Source: Bradyrhizobium japonicum USDA 6
GTDB lineage: Bacteria; Pseudomonadota; Alphaproteobacteria; Rhizobiales; Xanthobacteraceae
Direction: 5' to 3'
Assembly: GCF_000284375.1 (NCBI RefSeq)
Contig: NC_017249.1
Span: 1,900,001-1,964,000, forward strand
Length of the DNA: 64,000 bases
A program made the position numbers and the translations under genes. Below, in pieces: positions 8,750 through 17,490 of this stretch. The notes under the pieces are model-generated. The model worked only from the letters and a program-made list of their open reading frames with translations, was not told the origin of the DNA and did not search any database. Each line of letters starts with the position of its first letter. Positions within the stretch are counted from its first letter, which is position 1.

Positions 8750-9481
8750 TTATGGCGAGGCCACCAGGCGGTAGCCGATGCCGCGCACCGCCTGGAGGAA
8801 CAGCGGATTGGCGGGGTCGGTCTCGATCTTCCGCCTGAGGCGGTTGATCTGCACGTCGACGGCGCGCTCGTTGACGCTGCCATTGCCGGTGAGCGCGCTG
8901 CGCGGCACGGTCTCGCCCGGTGTCTCCGAGAGAATCCGCAGCATCTCGCGTTCGCGGTCGGTGAGGTGAATGACCTCCTCGCCCTGGCGCAGCTCGCCGC
9001 GATCGAGATGGTAGACGTAAGGGCCGAACGCGATCTTCTCCACCGCGGCGGTTTGCGGCGGCGGTGCGGCGCGCTTGAGGATGTTGTTGATGCGCAGCGC
9101 AAGCTCGCGCGGCTCGAACGGTTTTGCCACGTAATCGTCGGCGCCGATCTGCAGGCCTTCGATGCGGGCTTCGGCCTCGTGCCGCGCTGTCAGCATCACG
9201 ATCGGCACCGAGGAGGAGGTCCGGATGAAGCGGGCGAGATCGAAGCCGGTCTCGCCGGGCATCATGACGTCGAGGATCAGGAGATCGAAATGCAGGCCCA
9301 TGAGCTTCGAGCGTGCATCGCCGGCGCTTGCCGCAGTGGTCACCCGATAACCTTCGCTGGCGAGGAAGCGCGACAACAGATCGCGGATGCGGCGGTCGTC
9401 GTCGACCAGCAGCAGATGCGGCGCATCGTCGGCCGGTTCGACCGGCGGGCGGGCGAGCGTGGCAGCGAACGGCACGTTCAC
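8750..9481 (-). CDS. OmpR-family response regulator (PetR-like)
   Basis: 243 residues. The receiver domain has the acidic pocket (LLLVDDD), phospho-acceptor Asp71 in LILDVMMPG and the switch lysine Lys119 in VAKPFE. The C-terminal winged helix (LTDREREMLRIL, VDVQINRLRRKIETDP, GIGYRL) binds DNA. The GTG at 9481 overlaps the marR stop codon (GTGA); a second GTG at 9475 has better spacing from AAGGAG and is an alternative. The marR-regulator-kinase order resembles the petP-petR arrangement in Rhodobacter and other alphaproteobacteria, so it is probably a PetR relative. Confidence 0.93.
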   Translation of the reverse strand: MNVPFAATLARPPVEPADDAPHLLLVDDDRRIRDLLSRFLASEGYRVTTAASAGDARSKLMGLHFDLLILDVMMPGETGFDLARFIRTSSSVPIVMLTARHEAEARIEGLQIGADDYVAKPFEPRELALRINNILKRAAPPPQTAAVEKIAFGPYVYHLDRGELRQGEEVIHLTDREREMLRILSETPGETVPRSALTGNGSVNERAVDVQINRLRRKIETDPANPLFLQAVRGIGYRLVASP

Positions 9482-10020
9482 TCCTTTCCGTCTTGATTGA
9501 CGTTGGCGAAGATCGTCTCCAGCACCTTGTCCGGATCGTCGCGGTCGATCATCGCGCGCAGGAAGCGCTTGACGGTCTCGGCATCCTGCGGCGCCAGCTC
9601 GGCGAGCGCCTTGGTGATCCGCGTGGTCTGGAGCCCGGCGAGCTTCTGCACCAGCGCCTCGCCCTTCGGCGTCGCGTAGAGCAGGCGCTGGCGGCGGTCA
9701 TTGTCGCCGGTCTTTTGCACGATATAGCCCTCGTCCAGGAGCTGCTTGAGCACGCGGCCAAGCGACTGCTTGGTGATGCGCAGGACATCGAGCAGGTCGG
9801 CGACCTTGAGGCCGGGATAGCGATAGACGAAATGCATGACCCGGTGGTGGGCCCGGCCGAAGCCGAAAGCCTCCAGCTCCTGGTCGGGATCACCGACGAA
9901 ATCACGATAGGCGAAGAACAGCAGTTCAATGATATCCCAGCGCAAATTGCCTCCATCGCCTGCGGCCGGCCGCGGCTCGGCTGCGTCTTGAGAGGGAGTT
10001 GCGAAATTTATGTCAGGCAT
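9478..10020 (-). CDS. MarR-family transcriptional regulator (PetP-like)
   Basis: 180 residues from the ATG at 10020 (MPDINFATPSQD). A GTG at 10065 would add 15 residues and is less convincing. It has the MarR winged helix-turn-helix: VMHFVYRYPGLKVADLLDVL, the recognition helix region ITKQSLGRVLKQLLDEGYI and the wing DNDRRQRLLYATPKG. It is translationally coupled (GTGA overlap) to the response regulator and kinase downstream, forming a three-gene operon, and is divergent from ilvE with a 336-bp shared upstream region. A PetP-like role is inference from gene order. Confidence 0.88.
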   Translation of the reverse strand: MPDINFATPSQDAAEPRPAAGDGGNLRWDIIELLFFAYRDFVGDPDQELEAFGFGRAHHRVMHFVYRYPGLKVADLLDVLRITKQSLGRVLKQLLDEGYIVQKTGDNDRRQRLLYATPKGEALVQKLAGLQTTRITKALAELAPQDAETVKRFLRAMIDRDDPDKVLETIFANVNQDGKE

Positions 10021-10356
10021 ATTGACGTATCTTGGGTTCAATGTTACAAAACGATCAGCCCGCACGAAATTTTAGATCGCTTCGCGTCGGGTGGCAGTTC
10101 TAGGAGCGGCCGGAGAGAGCCGGACAGGCGGCGACGGCCGACGCAGATCTACCGTGCGATTGTCGAGCGGCATTTCGGCAAAACATACTGGACTTCCGCC
10201 TTCCGCAAAAGCATGTCCTCGGCGACATGCTGGCCACGGAAACCGGCCGTAACAAGGCTGGCGGCGGTCCGGCCACAACCTAATCAAGCCAGCCGGGCCC
10301 AAACAGGGCAGGCGGGCGCCAGAACAGCGCCGCTACCGGCAGCGGGAGGCAAGGAC
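10021..10356. other. Divergent promoter region between the marR operon and ilvE
   Basis: No gene. A perfect 8-bp inverted repeat AGCATGTC/GACATGCT with a 6-nt loop is at 10210-10217 and 10224-10231, about 125 bp upstream of ilvE. It could be an operator or a leader hairpin. AT-rich promoter-like sequence (TTACAAAACGATC) lies at the marR end. Confidence 0.4.
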
Positions 10357-11439
10357 ATGAGTATGAAATTCGACATCCAGCCCGCATCCAATCCGACATC
10401 CGAGAAGGACCGCATCGCCAAGCTGGTGGATCCCGGCTTCGGTCGGGTCTTCACCGATCACATGGCGATCGTCCGCTACAACCAGGCCAAGGGCGGCTGG
10501 TATGAAGCACGCGTCGAGGCGCGCGCCAACTTCCAGCTCGATCCGGCCGGCGCGGTTCTGCACTACGCCCAGGAAATCTTCGAAGGGCTCAAGGCCTACA
10601 AGCGTGACGACGGCGGCGTGAACCTGTTCCGCCCCGACGCCAATGCGCGCCGCTTCAAGGATTCCGCCGACCGCATGGCGATGGCGCAGCTGCCCGAGGA
10701 CGTCTTCATCGAGGCGGTCGAGCAGGTCGTGCGCATCGATCGCGCCTGGATGCCGGGCGGCGAGGGCAGCCTCTATCTGCGCCCCTTCATGATCGCGAGC
10801 GAGACCTTCCTCGGCGTCAAGCCGTCGTCCGAATACATCTTCGCGGTGATCGCTTCGCCGGTTGGCTCCTATTTCAAGGGCGGACCTGCGCCGGTCTCGA
10901 TCTGGGTCTCGGAGAACTACACCCGCGCCGCGATCGGCGGCACCGGTGCCGTCAAGTGCGGCGGCAATTACGCGGCGAGCCTGCGTGCGCAGGCCGAAGC
11001 GATCCAGCACGGTTGCGATCAGGTCGTCTTCCTCGACGCGGTCGAGCGCCGCTACATCGAGGAGCTCGGCGGCATGAACGTCTTTTTCGTGTTCGAGGAC
11101 GGCTCGCTCTCGACGCCGCCGCTCGGCACGATCCTGCCCGGCATCACCCGCGACTCCATCATCGCGCTCGCGAAGGATGCCGGTAAGACGGTGCGCGAGG
11201 AGCCGTACTCGCTCGACCAGTGGCGCAAGGATGCGGCGAGCGGCAAGCTGAAGGAAGCGTTCGCCTGCGGCACCGCTGCCGTGATCTCGCCGATCGGCAA
11301 GGTGCGCTCGGTGAGCGGTGATTTCGACATCAGCGGCGGCGCCGCCGGCCCCGTCGCCATGGGCCTGCGCAAGCAGCTCATCGACATCCAGTACGGCCGC
11401 ACCAACGATCCGCACAACTGGATCAAAAAGGTGTTTTGA
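10357..11439 (+). CDS. ilvE: Branched-chain amino acid aminotransferase
   Basis: 360 residues, fold-type IV PLP aminotransferase. It transfers the amino group between glutamate and the 2-keto acids of leucine, isoleucine and valine in the cytosol. The PLP lysine is Lys200 in GGTGAVKCGGNYAASL; the substrate/PLP motif EELGGMNVFFVFEDG and the phosphate-binding LPGITRDSI are present. Length matches the ~360-residue type of IlvE. The ATG at 10357 has GGGAGG 8 nt upstream. A 13-bp stem-loop follows the stop. Confidence 0.95.
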   Translation: MSMKFDIQPASNPTSEKDRIAKLVDPGFGRVFTDHMAIVRYNQAKGGWYEARVEARANFQLDPAGAVLHYAQEIFEGLKAYKRDDGGVNLFRPDANARRFKDSADRMAMAQLPEDVFIEAVEQVVRIDRAWMPGGEGSLYLRPFMIASETFLGVKPSSEYIFAVIASPVGSYFKGGPAPVSIWVSENYTRAAIGGTGAVKCGGNYAASLRAQAEAIQHGCDQVVFLDAVERRYIEELGGMNVFFVFEDGSLSTPPLGTILPGITRDSIIALAKDAGKTVREEPYSLDQWRKDAASGKLKEAFACGTAAVISPIGKVRSVSGDFDISGGAAGPVAMGLRKQLIDIQYGRTNDPHNWIKKVF

Positions 11440-11452
11440 TCGACGGCGATTA

Positions 11453-11486
11453 CGTTTCCCCTCTCGCACTAGGGAGAGGGGAAACG
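11453..11486 (+). terminator. Stem-loop after ilvE
   Basis: Perfect 13-bp inverted repeat, CGTTTCCCCTCTC (11453-11465) and GAGAGGGGAAACG (11474-11486), with an 8-nt loop, starting 13 bp after the stop. There is no T run, so it may stabilise the mRNA 3' end or be a fragment of the CTCTCCC repeat family rather than a classic terminator. Confidence 0.5.
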
Positions 11487-11577
11487 CGCAACGTTTGTGG
11501 CTTATTGCGCACTGAACGTGCTGCGGCCGACACGCGACAAAGCCAGGAGACATCGAAGCATCCTGGACATCGCGATC

Positions 11578-12102
11578 ATGGCAACACAACTCTCCCAGCC
11601 CCTGAAATGGGTCGTTCTCGCCGCAATCACCGGCGTCAGCGTTTTTGGCATCCTGACCATCGGCCCCACGCCCGAGGTCGCCGCACAAGACCGCTCGCCG
11701 ATCGTCGACGTGCGCACCACCGATCCCGAGATGAACACCGCGATCGCGCGCGCCCGCGGTACGCTCCCGACCTTCTGGGCGTCCTATGACGCGCCAAGGC
11801 CGTCGGAGACCGGGCACGCCTTGAAGGTGCGCTTTTCGACCCGCAGGGGCGGGGAGCATATCTGGATCGGCGACGTGAAGAAGCTGCCGAACGGCACCTA
11901 TTCGGGCCTCTTCGCCAACGAGCCCCGCGATCTGCCGGGCAAACGGGCCGGCGACACGGTCAAGTTCAGTGAAGCGGACATCTCAGACTGGATGTTCATG
12001 CGCAACGGCAAGATCGTCGGCGGCGAAACCATCAAGCCGACGCTGAAGTCGCTGCCAAAGGCGGATGCGGATGCCCTGAGGGCCCGGATGGAGCAGCCGT
12101 AG
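11578..12102 (+). CDS. DUF2314 (YegJ-like) exported or membrane-anchored protein
   Basis: 174 residues from the ATG at 11578 (MATQLSQPLKWVVLAAITGVSVFGIL), chosen because it begins just before a hydrophobic segment that is either a signal peptide or an anchor. The C-terminal ~110 residues match the DUF2314 pattern: ARARGTLPTFWASY, LKVRFSTRRGGEHIWIGDV, YSGLFANEPRDL, DTVKFSEADISDWMFMRNGKIVGGETIK. Function of the domain is unknown. A palindromic repeat follows the gene. Confidence 0.8.
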   Translation: MATQLSQPLKWVVLAAITGVSVFGILTIGPTPEVAAQDRSPIVDVRTTDPEMNTAIARARGTLPTFWASYDAPRPSETGHALKVRFSTRRGGEHIWIGDVKKLPNGTYSGLFANEPRDLPGKRAGDTVKFSEADISDWMFMRNGKIVGGETIKPTLKSLPKADADALRARMEQP

Positions 12103-12112
12103 GGATGCAGTC

Positions 12113-12192
12113 GTCATTCCGGGATGGTCCGAAGGACCAGACCCGGAATCTCGAGATTCCGGGTTCGATGCTGCGCATCGCCCCGGAATGAC
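12113..12192. repeat. Palindromic repeat, GTCATTCCGGG family, copy 1
   Basis: Outer arms GTCATTCCGGG and CCCGGAATGAC are inverted, with an inner palindrome ACCCGGAATCTCGAGATTCCGGGT. Related copies are at 44331-44382 and 54463-54562. Confidence 0.75.
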
Positions 12193-12270
12193 GGCGAATG
12201 GGCTGGTCCTATGGGCTCCCGGAAGGCGGCAGCGGTTGCTGCTTTGCGCGTCGGCTGGTAAACGCCGCGC

Positions 12271-13791
12271 ATGGCCGAGAAACCCAAAAAACCCCAGAAA
12301 CTGAAGGCGCGCCTGCCGCGCGGGCTCGAGGATCGCGATCCCGCCGCGATCCGGGCGACGCGCGAGATGGTCGAAAAGATCCGCGCCGTCTACGAGCTCT
12401 ACGGGTTCGAGCCCGTGGAAACGCCGGCGATGGAATACACTGATGCGCTCGGCAAGTTCCTGCCCGACCAGGACCGCCCGAACGAGGGCGTGTTCTCGTT
12501 CCAGGACGACGACGAGCAGTGGATCAGCTTGCGCTACGATTTGACCGCACCGCTCGCGCGTTACGTCGGCGAGCGATACGGGACCGACGGTCTGGTCCTG
12601 CCCTACCGCAGCTACCGCGTCGGCTATGTGTTCCGCAACGAGAAGCCCGGCCCCGGCCGCTTCCGCCAGTTCATGCAGTTCGATGCCGACACGGTCGGCT
12701 CGGCGACGCCGGCGGCGGATGCCGAGATCTGCATGATGGCCGCGGACACGATGGAGGCGCTCGGTATTGCGCGCGGCTCCTATGTCGTGAAGGTCAACAA
12801 CCGAAAAGTGCTCGACGGCGTTCTGGAAGCCATCGGGCTTGGCGGTGACGAGAACGCCGCGCGCAGGCTGACCGTGCTGCGCGCGATCGACAAGCTGGAC
12901 AAGTTCTCCGCCGACGAAGTGCGCAAGCTGCTCGGTCCCGGACGATGGGATGGCGGCGAAGAAGGCAAGGGCGACTTCACGAAAGGCGCCAACCTGAGCC
13001 CGGCGGAGGCTGATGTTGTTCTCGCCATCACCAAACCGCGCGACGATTGGAAAGACGCGATCGCCGCGGCGGAAACCTACCTCGCCAAGAGCGAGATTGG
13101 TCAGGCCGGCGTGAGCGAGCTGGAAGAGATTGCCAAGCTGGTCACGGCGTCGGGGTACGGCGCGGACCGCATCAAGATCGATCCCTCCGTCGTGCGCGGC
13201 CTCGAATATTATACCGGCCCCGTCTACGAGGTCGAACTCCTGCTCGAGACCAAGGACGAGAAGGGCCGCCCGGTGCGCTTCGGCTCGGTCGGTGGCGGCG
13301 GACGTTACGACGGCCTCGTCTCGCGCTTCCGCGGCGAGCCGGTGCCGGCGACCGGGTTCTCGATCGGCGTGTCCAGGCTCCAGGCCGCGCTGACGCTGCT
13401 CGGCAAGCTCGACACGCGGCCCGAATTCGGCCCCGTCGTCGTCACCGTGTTCGATCGCGATCGTGTCGCCGACTACCAGAAGATGGTGGCATCCTTGCGC
13501 GCTGCCGGCATTCGTGCCGAACTCTATCTCGGCAATCCCAAGAACATGGGCAACCAGCTCAAATATGCCGACCGCCGCAACTCACCTTGCGTGATCATCC
13601 AGGGCTCGGATGAAAAGGCGCGCGGCGAGCTGCAGATCAAGGATCTGATCGAAGGCGCCAAGGCCGCCGCCGCGATCGCCTCTAACCAGGAGTGGCGCGA
13701 GAGCCGCCCGGCGCAGTTCTCGTGCAGCGAAGCCGACCTCGTCGCAAAGGTGCGCGAAGTCCTGGGCCGCCATGACGTAAAGTGGGGATAG
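12271..13791 (+). CDS. hisS: Histidine--tRNA ligase
   Basis: 506 residues. A class II aminoacyl-tRNA synthetase charging tRNA-His. Motif 1 region [14 protein letters not shown], motif 2 [20 protein letters not shown], the histidine-specific signature [14 protein letters not shown], motif 3 [13 protein letters not shown]...GFSIGVSRL, and a C-terminal anticodon-binding domain ([18 protein letters not shown]). The insertion between residues ~190 and 260 and the overall length match alphaproteobacterial HisS. It has no operon partner upstream; a small tautomerase follows 100 bp downstream. Confidence 0.97.
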   Translation: MAEKPKKPQKLKARLPRGLEDRDPAAIRATREMVEKIRAVYELYGFEPVETPAMEYTDALGKFLPDQDRPNEGVFSFQDDDEQWISLRYDLTAPLARYVGERYGTDGLVLPYRSYRVGYVFRNEKPGPGRFRQFMQFDADTVGSATPAADAEICMMAADTMEALGIARGSYVVKVNNRKVLDGVLEAIGLGGDENAARRLTVLRAIDKLDKFSADEVRKLLGPGRWDGGEEGKGDFTKGANLSPAEADVVLAITKPRDDWKDAIAAAETYLAKSEIGQAGVSELEEIAKLVTASGYGADRIKIDPSVVRGLEYYTGPVYEVELLLETKDEKGRPVRFGSVGGGGRYDGLVSRFRGEPVPATGFSIGVSRLQAALTLLGKLDTRPEFGPVVVTVFDRDRVADYQKMVASLRAAGIRAELYLGNPKNMGNQLKYADRRNSPCVIIQGSDEKARGELQIKDLIEGAKAAAAIASNQEWRESRPAQFSCSEADLVAKVREVLGRHDVKWG

Positions 13792-13891
13792 CCATTCCGG
13801 AAGGCCGTCACGCCCGGGCTTGTCCCAGGCATCCACGTCTTGTTTGATGGCGACCGTCAATGGCCGGTGTTCGGCCGCAAGGGAGAGAACG

Positions 13892-14095
13892 ATGCCTGAG
13901 ATTACCGTCAGCATGGCCGAAGGCCGCACCGACGAGCAGAAGGCCGGCATGATGCGCGACATCACCCAGGCCCTGGTGAAGAATCTCGGCGTCGATGCCG
14001 ATGCCGTCGTCATCCAGATCAACGAAGCGCCGCTCCGCCACAAGATGAAGGGCGGCAAGACCTTTGTGGAGCGCGCGGCGGCTGCGAAGAAATAG
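13892..14095 (+). CDS. 4-oxalocrotonate tautomerase family protein
   Basis: 67 residues with the family's catalytic Pro directly after the initiator Met (MPEITVSMAEGRTDEQK), which becomes the N-terminal base after Met removal. It continues GMMRDITQALVKNLGVDADAVVIQINE, typical of the 60-70 residue beta-alpha-beta subunits that assemble as hexamers. GGGAGAG lies 6 nt upstream of the ATG. The substrate cannot be told from sequence; no aromatic-degradation genes are adjacent. Confidence 0.88.
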   Translation: MPEITVSMAEGRTDEQKAGMMRDITQALVKNLGVDADAVVIQINEAPLRHKMKGGKTFVERAAAAKK

Positions 14096-14120
14096 CCAGC
14101 GCATATCGGCAGTCTCCACT

Positions 14121-14265
14121 GTCGTCCCCGCGAAAGCGGGGACCCCATAACCAAAGGGAGTGGTTATTTGGCGAGCTGGTAACTCCGAGTCTTCGCCAAA
14201 CTACTCCCTGTGGTTATGGGTCCCGGATCAGCGCTCCGCTTCGCTGCGCTTATCCGGGATGACAG
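14121..14265. repeat. Palindromic repeat, GTCGTCCC/GGGATGACAG family, copy 1
   Basis: Left end GTCGTCCCCGCGAAAGCGGG, inner inverted block ACCCCATAACC...GGTTATGGGT flanking GGGAGT...ACTCCC, right end ATCCGGGATGACAG. A second copy is at 15640-15776. Confidence 0.75.
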
Positions 14266-14282
14266 CGGAGTTTGAGGCCCCC

Positions 14283-14675
14283 ATGGACGCACGCGACTTC
14301 ATCAAGGTCGGCATGAGTGCCGAGCGCACGCTGGTGGTGCCGGCGGAGCGCACGGTCGGGCATTTCGTGCCCGGCATGCCTTTTGTCTACGCGACGCCGA
14401 TGATGATCCTGGAGATGGAGATGACGTCGGGCGATGCGATCCGCGCCTCGCTTCAGCCGGGCTGGGTGACGGTCGGCACCGAGGTCGATATCCGCCACCT
14501 CGCAGCTGCTCTCGTCGGCGCGACGGTGCGGACCACCGCAAAGGTGGTCGCAGTCGAGCGCCGCGTCATCCGCTTCGAGGTCGAGGCGTTCGAGGGCATG
14601 CGCAGGCTCGGCGAGGGCCGCCATGCGCGCGGGCTCGTGAATGTCGAGACGTTCAACAAGCGGCTCGGGGCGTAG
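14283..14675 (+). CDS. FlK-like hot-dog thioesterase
   Basis: 130 residues from the ATG at 14283 (MDARDFIKVGMSAE). It resembles the fluoroacetyl-CoA thioesterase FlK family: YATPMMILEMEM supplies the Thr and Glu, and VGTEVDIRHLAAALVGATV supplies the His that correspond to the FlK catalytic residues. It probably hydrolyses a short acyl-CoA; specificity for fluoroacetyl-CoA should not be assumed. It sits between two repeat elements and is convergent with proC. Confidence 0.8.
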   Translation: MDARDFIKVGMSAERTLVVPAERTVGHFVPGMPFVYATPMMILEMEMTSGDAIRASLQPGWVTVGTEVDIRHLAAALVGATVRTTAKVVAVERRVIRFEVEAFEGMRRLGEGRHARGLVNVETFNKRLGA

Positions 14676-14691
14676 CGGCGAGCGCGAATGC

Positions 14692-14785
14692 CGTAGGGTG
14701 GGCAAAGGCGCGAAGCGCCGTGCCCACCATCTTTTCGGGATTGCGAACGAAGTTGGTGGGCACGCTCCGCTTTGCCCACCCTACG
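14692..14785. repeat. Palindromic repeat, CGTAGGGTGGGCAAAG family, copy 1
   Basis: Ends CGTAGGGTGGGCAAAG and CTTTGCCCACCCTACG are exact inverted repeats; the inside carries GTGCCCACC...GGTGGGCAC. Other copies: 26306-26428, 28619-28740, 38277-38368. All four lie between convergent or tail-adjacent genes. Confidence 0.85.
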
Positions 14786-14789
14786 AGAC

Positions 14790-15626
14790 CTACTTCGCCA
14801 GCTCCTTCGACCGCTTCGTCGCGGCCGCGATCGCGCGGATCATCAGATCGCGCAGGCCCGGCTCGCCCATCAGCACGCCGAGTGCCGCGGCCGTGGTGCC
14901 GCCGGGCGAGGTGACGTTCTGGCGCAGCGTGCTGGAGGGAAGATCCGACTGGTGCAGCAGCTCGCCGGAGCCGGCGACGGTTTCGCGGGCAAGCTTGGTC
15001 GCGAGCGCCTCGGGCAGTCCGGCTTCGACACCGGCACGCGCGAGCTCTTCGGCGAGCAGGAACACATAGGCCGGGCCTGAGCCGGAGACGGCGGTTACCG
15101 CGTCGATCAAGCCTTCATCCTCGACCCACTCGACCGAGCCAGTGGCGCGCAGCAGCGCATCGGCCACCGCACGCTGCGCGGCACTGACCTTCTTCGCGGC
15201 AACCGCGACGGTGATGCCGCGGCCGATCGCGGCCGGCGTGTTCGGCATCGCGCGCACCACGGCGCCACCGCAGACCTCTTCGAGCGATGCGATCGTGGTT
15301 CCCGCCATGATCGAGACCACCGAGGTCTTGTCGGACACAAACGATTTCAGCTTCGCGCCGGCCTCGCGGAACATCTGCGGCTTCACCGCGACGATCATCG
15401 TCTCGACAAAGCCTGCCGCCTTGGCATCGGGATTGAGCGCGATGCCTTTGGCGGCAAGCGCGGTGATCTCGGGCGAGATGAACGGATCGACCACCGCGAC
15501 GCGGCGCGGATCGAGCCCGCCCGCCAGCCATCCGGTCAGCATCGCGCCGCCCATCTTGCCGGCGCCGGCGAGGAGGATGGTGCCGGTGATGTTCTTGAGA
15601 GTGCTGCTGTCTGCCACTGTGGTCAC
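14790..15626 (-). CDS. proC: Pyrroline-5-carboxylate reductase
   Basis: 278 residues. Reduces pyrroline-5-carboxylate to proline with NAD(P)H. The Rossmann motif LLAGAGKMGGAML is at the N-terminus, followed by VKPQMF and the ProC signature region ending in AVSGSGPAYVFLLAEELARAGVEAGL. No ATG precedes the domain; GTG codons at 15626 and 15629 and a TTG at 15635 are possible starts, and I chose 15626 (VTTVADSSTL). The upstream flank is a palindromic repeat that begins within about 14 bp, so the promoter lies in or beyond it. The YbjN gene upstream on the same strand may be co-transcribed. Confidence 0.94.
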   Translation of the reverse strand: MTTVADSSTLKNITGTILLAGAGKMGGAMLTGWLAGGLDPRRVAVVDPFISPEITALAAKGIALNPDAKAAGFVETMIVAVKPQMFREAGAKLKSFVSDKTSVVSIMAGTTIASLEEVCGGAVVRAMPNTPAAIGRGITVAVAAKKVSAAQRAVADALLRATGSVEWVEDEGLIDAVTAVSGSGPAYVFLLAEELARAGVEAGLPEALATKLARETVAGSGELLHQSDLPSSTLRQNVTSPGGTTAAALGVLMGEPGLRDLMIRAIAAATKRSKELAK

Positions 15627-15639
15627 CACAAACAAAGGT

Positions 15640-15776
15640 GTCGTCCCGGCGAAGGCCGGGACCCATAACCACAGGCGGTTCTAGTGGATGGAGGGCGGAG
15701 CAACAAGCATCGCGCGATACGGAGAAATCACGCGGTAGGGGTCCCGGATCGGCGCTGCGCTCGTCCGGGATGACAG
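15640..15776. repeat. Palindromic repeat, GTCGTCCC/GGGATGACAG family, copy 2
   Basis: Begins GTCGTCCCGGCGAAGGCCGG-ACCCATAACCAC and ends GGGTCCCGGATCGGCGC...TCCGGGATGACAG. Lies between ybjN and proC, directly upstream of the proC start. Confidence 0.72.
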
Positions 15777-15794
15777 CGGAGGGCGAGGCGAGCC

Positions 15795-16295
15795 TTACGC
15801 CTCTCCGACCGTGTCGAACATCGCCGCGTCCATCGCCTGCGCGGTGGTCTTGCCGGCCCACACCACGAACTGGAACGCGGGAAAGTAGCGCTCGCAGGCA
15901 TGGATGGCGCCGGCGAGCATGGCTTCGCATTGCGCGGTCGAGGCGGTGAGCCCGCCCGGCAGCACCAGCGCCTGGCGGTGCATGATCATGCCGGTGTTGG
16001 TCCACAGATCGAAATGGCCGACCCACAACTGCTCATTGACCGCGGCGACCAGCCGTTGCACTTCGCTCCGCCGCGCAACCGGAATCTTCATGTCGAAGGC
16101 GCAGGCCAGATGCAGCGCCTCGATCTCGCCCATCCAGGTGAAGGAGATCTGATAATCGGTCCATTGTCCCTTGGAGACAATCGTGAGCTCGTCTTCGCCG
16201 GAGCGTTCGAACGGCCAGTTGTTGCTGGCAGCGATGTCCTCGACCACCGCGAGCGGGTGATTTCTGGAATCGATAGTGCCTTCGAGCAGGGACAT
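15795..16295 (-). CDS. YbjN domain-containing protein
   Basis: 166 residues from the ATG at 16295 (MSLLEGTIDSRNHPLAVVEDIAASNNWPFERSG...). An open frame continues upstream to 16586, but that part has no domain character. It has the type III secretion chaperone-like YbjN fold pattern (WTDYQISFTWMGEIEALHLACAFDMKIP, RLVAAVNEQLWVGHFDLW, GMIMHRQAL). YbjN proteins are linked to stress and motility regulation in enterobacteria, but the biochemical role is unknown. It precedes proC on the same strand. Confidence 0.82.
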   Translation of the reverse strand: MSLLEGTIDSRNHPLAVVEDIAASNNWPFERSGEDELTIVSKGQWTDYQISFTWMGEIEALHLACAFDMKIPVARRSEVQRLVAAVNEQLWVGHFDLWTNTGMIMHRQALVLPGGLTASTAQCEAMLAGAIHACERYFPAFQFVVWAGKTTAQAMDAAMFDTVGEA

Positions 16296-16686
16296 TCCGT
16301 CTCGACCTCTTGCCTTCTTGTTGTCTTTGATACGCACGCGGTCGCCCCGGCGCGCTCCCTCAACGTCGCTGTCGCGATCCCCTCGGATCAGCGCGAGCCT
16401 GTCGCGGATCAAGTGATGTGATTTGCGGAATCTGCGCAACTGGCTGCCGAGTCCGTCCACAAGCCAGGACTCGTTCGTCCACAGCTCATCTCCGCCACAA
16501 TTCTTAACGAATGAGAACAAATCGGAATCGGATTCGCCGATGGCGTGCCAATCGTGAATTCCGCCGGGCGAGGCCACACCCGTCATGCTGGCATGGGACC
16601 ATGCGGTTTTTCATGCGGAACGCGCTTGCTGCGGCCGCCGGGCGGCGTCATATTTCCGGTCAGGCCGTTCATCCCGGGCGGCCGAT
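16296..16686. other. Gene-free region upstream of the FMN riboswitch
   Basis: About 390 bp between divergent ybjN and ribH. No protein-coding signal beyond an open but undistinguished extension of the ybjN frame. It must hold the promoters of both transcripts; I could not pick a convincing -35/-10 pair. Confidence 0.4.
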
Positions 16687-16854
16687 GTTCTCAGGGCGGG
16701 GTGAAAGTCCCCACCGGCGGTAAGGGTCGCAAGGCCCAAGCCCGCGAGCGCCTTCCCCCAGGAATCTTCCTGAAAAGGAATTTTGCCGAAGGGAAGGGTC
16801 AGCAGATTCGGTGCAACTCCGAAGCCGACGGTTAAAGTCCGGATGAAAGAGAAC
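16687..16854 (+). promoter_or_regulatory. FMN riboswitch (RFN element)
   Basis: All hallmark RFN segments are present in order: closing stem GTTCTC (16687-16692) paired with GAGAAC (16849-16854), AGGGCGGGGTGAAAGTCCCC, ACCGGCGGTAAGG, AGCCCGCGAGCG, the variable arm, CAGATTCGGTGCAACTCCG, AAGCCGACGG and TTAAAGTCCGGATG. It binds FMN and switches off the downstream gene. About 78 nt remain between its end and the ribH start for the expression platform, including GGCAGACGCATCGCG. Confidence 0.97.
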
Positions 16855-16932
16855 GGTCGGTGGCAGACGCATCGCGAGGTGCGGCTGCTTGTCGTTCCGT
16901 ATGCCCTGATTCTGGTCCTTTGAAGGAAAGCC

Positions 16933-17490
16933 ATGAATCAGATGTTGCAAGACCCCCAAACCGAAACTTCCGAAGTCACCCAACCGCCGGTTCCGCAGGA
17001 TCCGGCACCCGAGCATCCGCGCTTCGCGAAACCGCAGCGGGTGGCCTTCGTGCAGGCCTGCTGGCACCGCGACGTGGTCGAGGAGGCCCGCATCGCCTTC
17101 GTGAAGGAGGCGGCTGCACGTCACCTCAATCATGTCGACGTGTTCGAGGTGCCGGGCTCGTTCGAGATCCCGCTGCATGCGCAGATCCTCGCCAAGACGC
17201 GGCGCTACACCGCGATCGTCGCGGCGGGCCTCGTCGTCGACGGCGGCATCTACCGCCACGAGTTCGTCGCCGACACCGTGATCAAGGCGCTGATGGACGT
17301 GCAGCTGCGCACCGAGGTGCCGGTGTTCTCCGCGGTGCTGACGCCGCAGCAATTCCACGAGACCGAGGTGCACTACGATTTCTTCCGCAGGCATTTTGCG
17401 ATCAAGGGCGTCGAGGTCGCGGAAGCCTGCGCCAACACGCTGCTCGGGCTTGAGCGTCTGCGCGGCCAGGTCGCGGCGGGCATCGTGTAG
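16933..17490 (+). CDS. ribH: 6,7-dimethyl-8-ribityllumazine synthase (RibH2-like)
   Basis: 185 residues. Condenses 5-amino-6-ribitylamino-uracil with 3,4-dihydroxy-2-butanone 4-phosphate, the penultimate step of riboflavin synthesis. Motifs: FVQACWHRDVV (substrate pocket; Trp where many have Phe), EVPGSFEIPLHAQ, AAGLVVDGGIYRHEFVADTVIKAL and VPVFSAVLTPQQFHE. The VVDGGIYRHEFVA form, in place of the classical G-x-I-G-T-H loop, resembles the second, RibH2 type of Rhizobiales, known in Brucella as a decamer. An FMN riboswitch directly upstream controls it. The ~30-residue Pro/Glu-rich N-terminus is an extension. Confidence 0.95.
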   Translation: MNQMLQDPQTETSEVTQPPVPQDPAPEHPRFAKPQRVAFVQACWHRDVVEEARIAFVKEAAARHLNHVDVFEVPGSFEIPLHAQILAKTRRYTAIVAAGLVVDGGIYRHEFVADTVIKALMDVQLRTEVPVFSAVLTPQQFHETEVHYDFFRRHFAIKGVEVAEACANTLLGLERLRGQVAAGIV

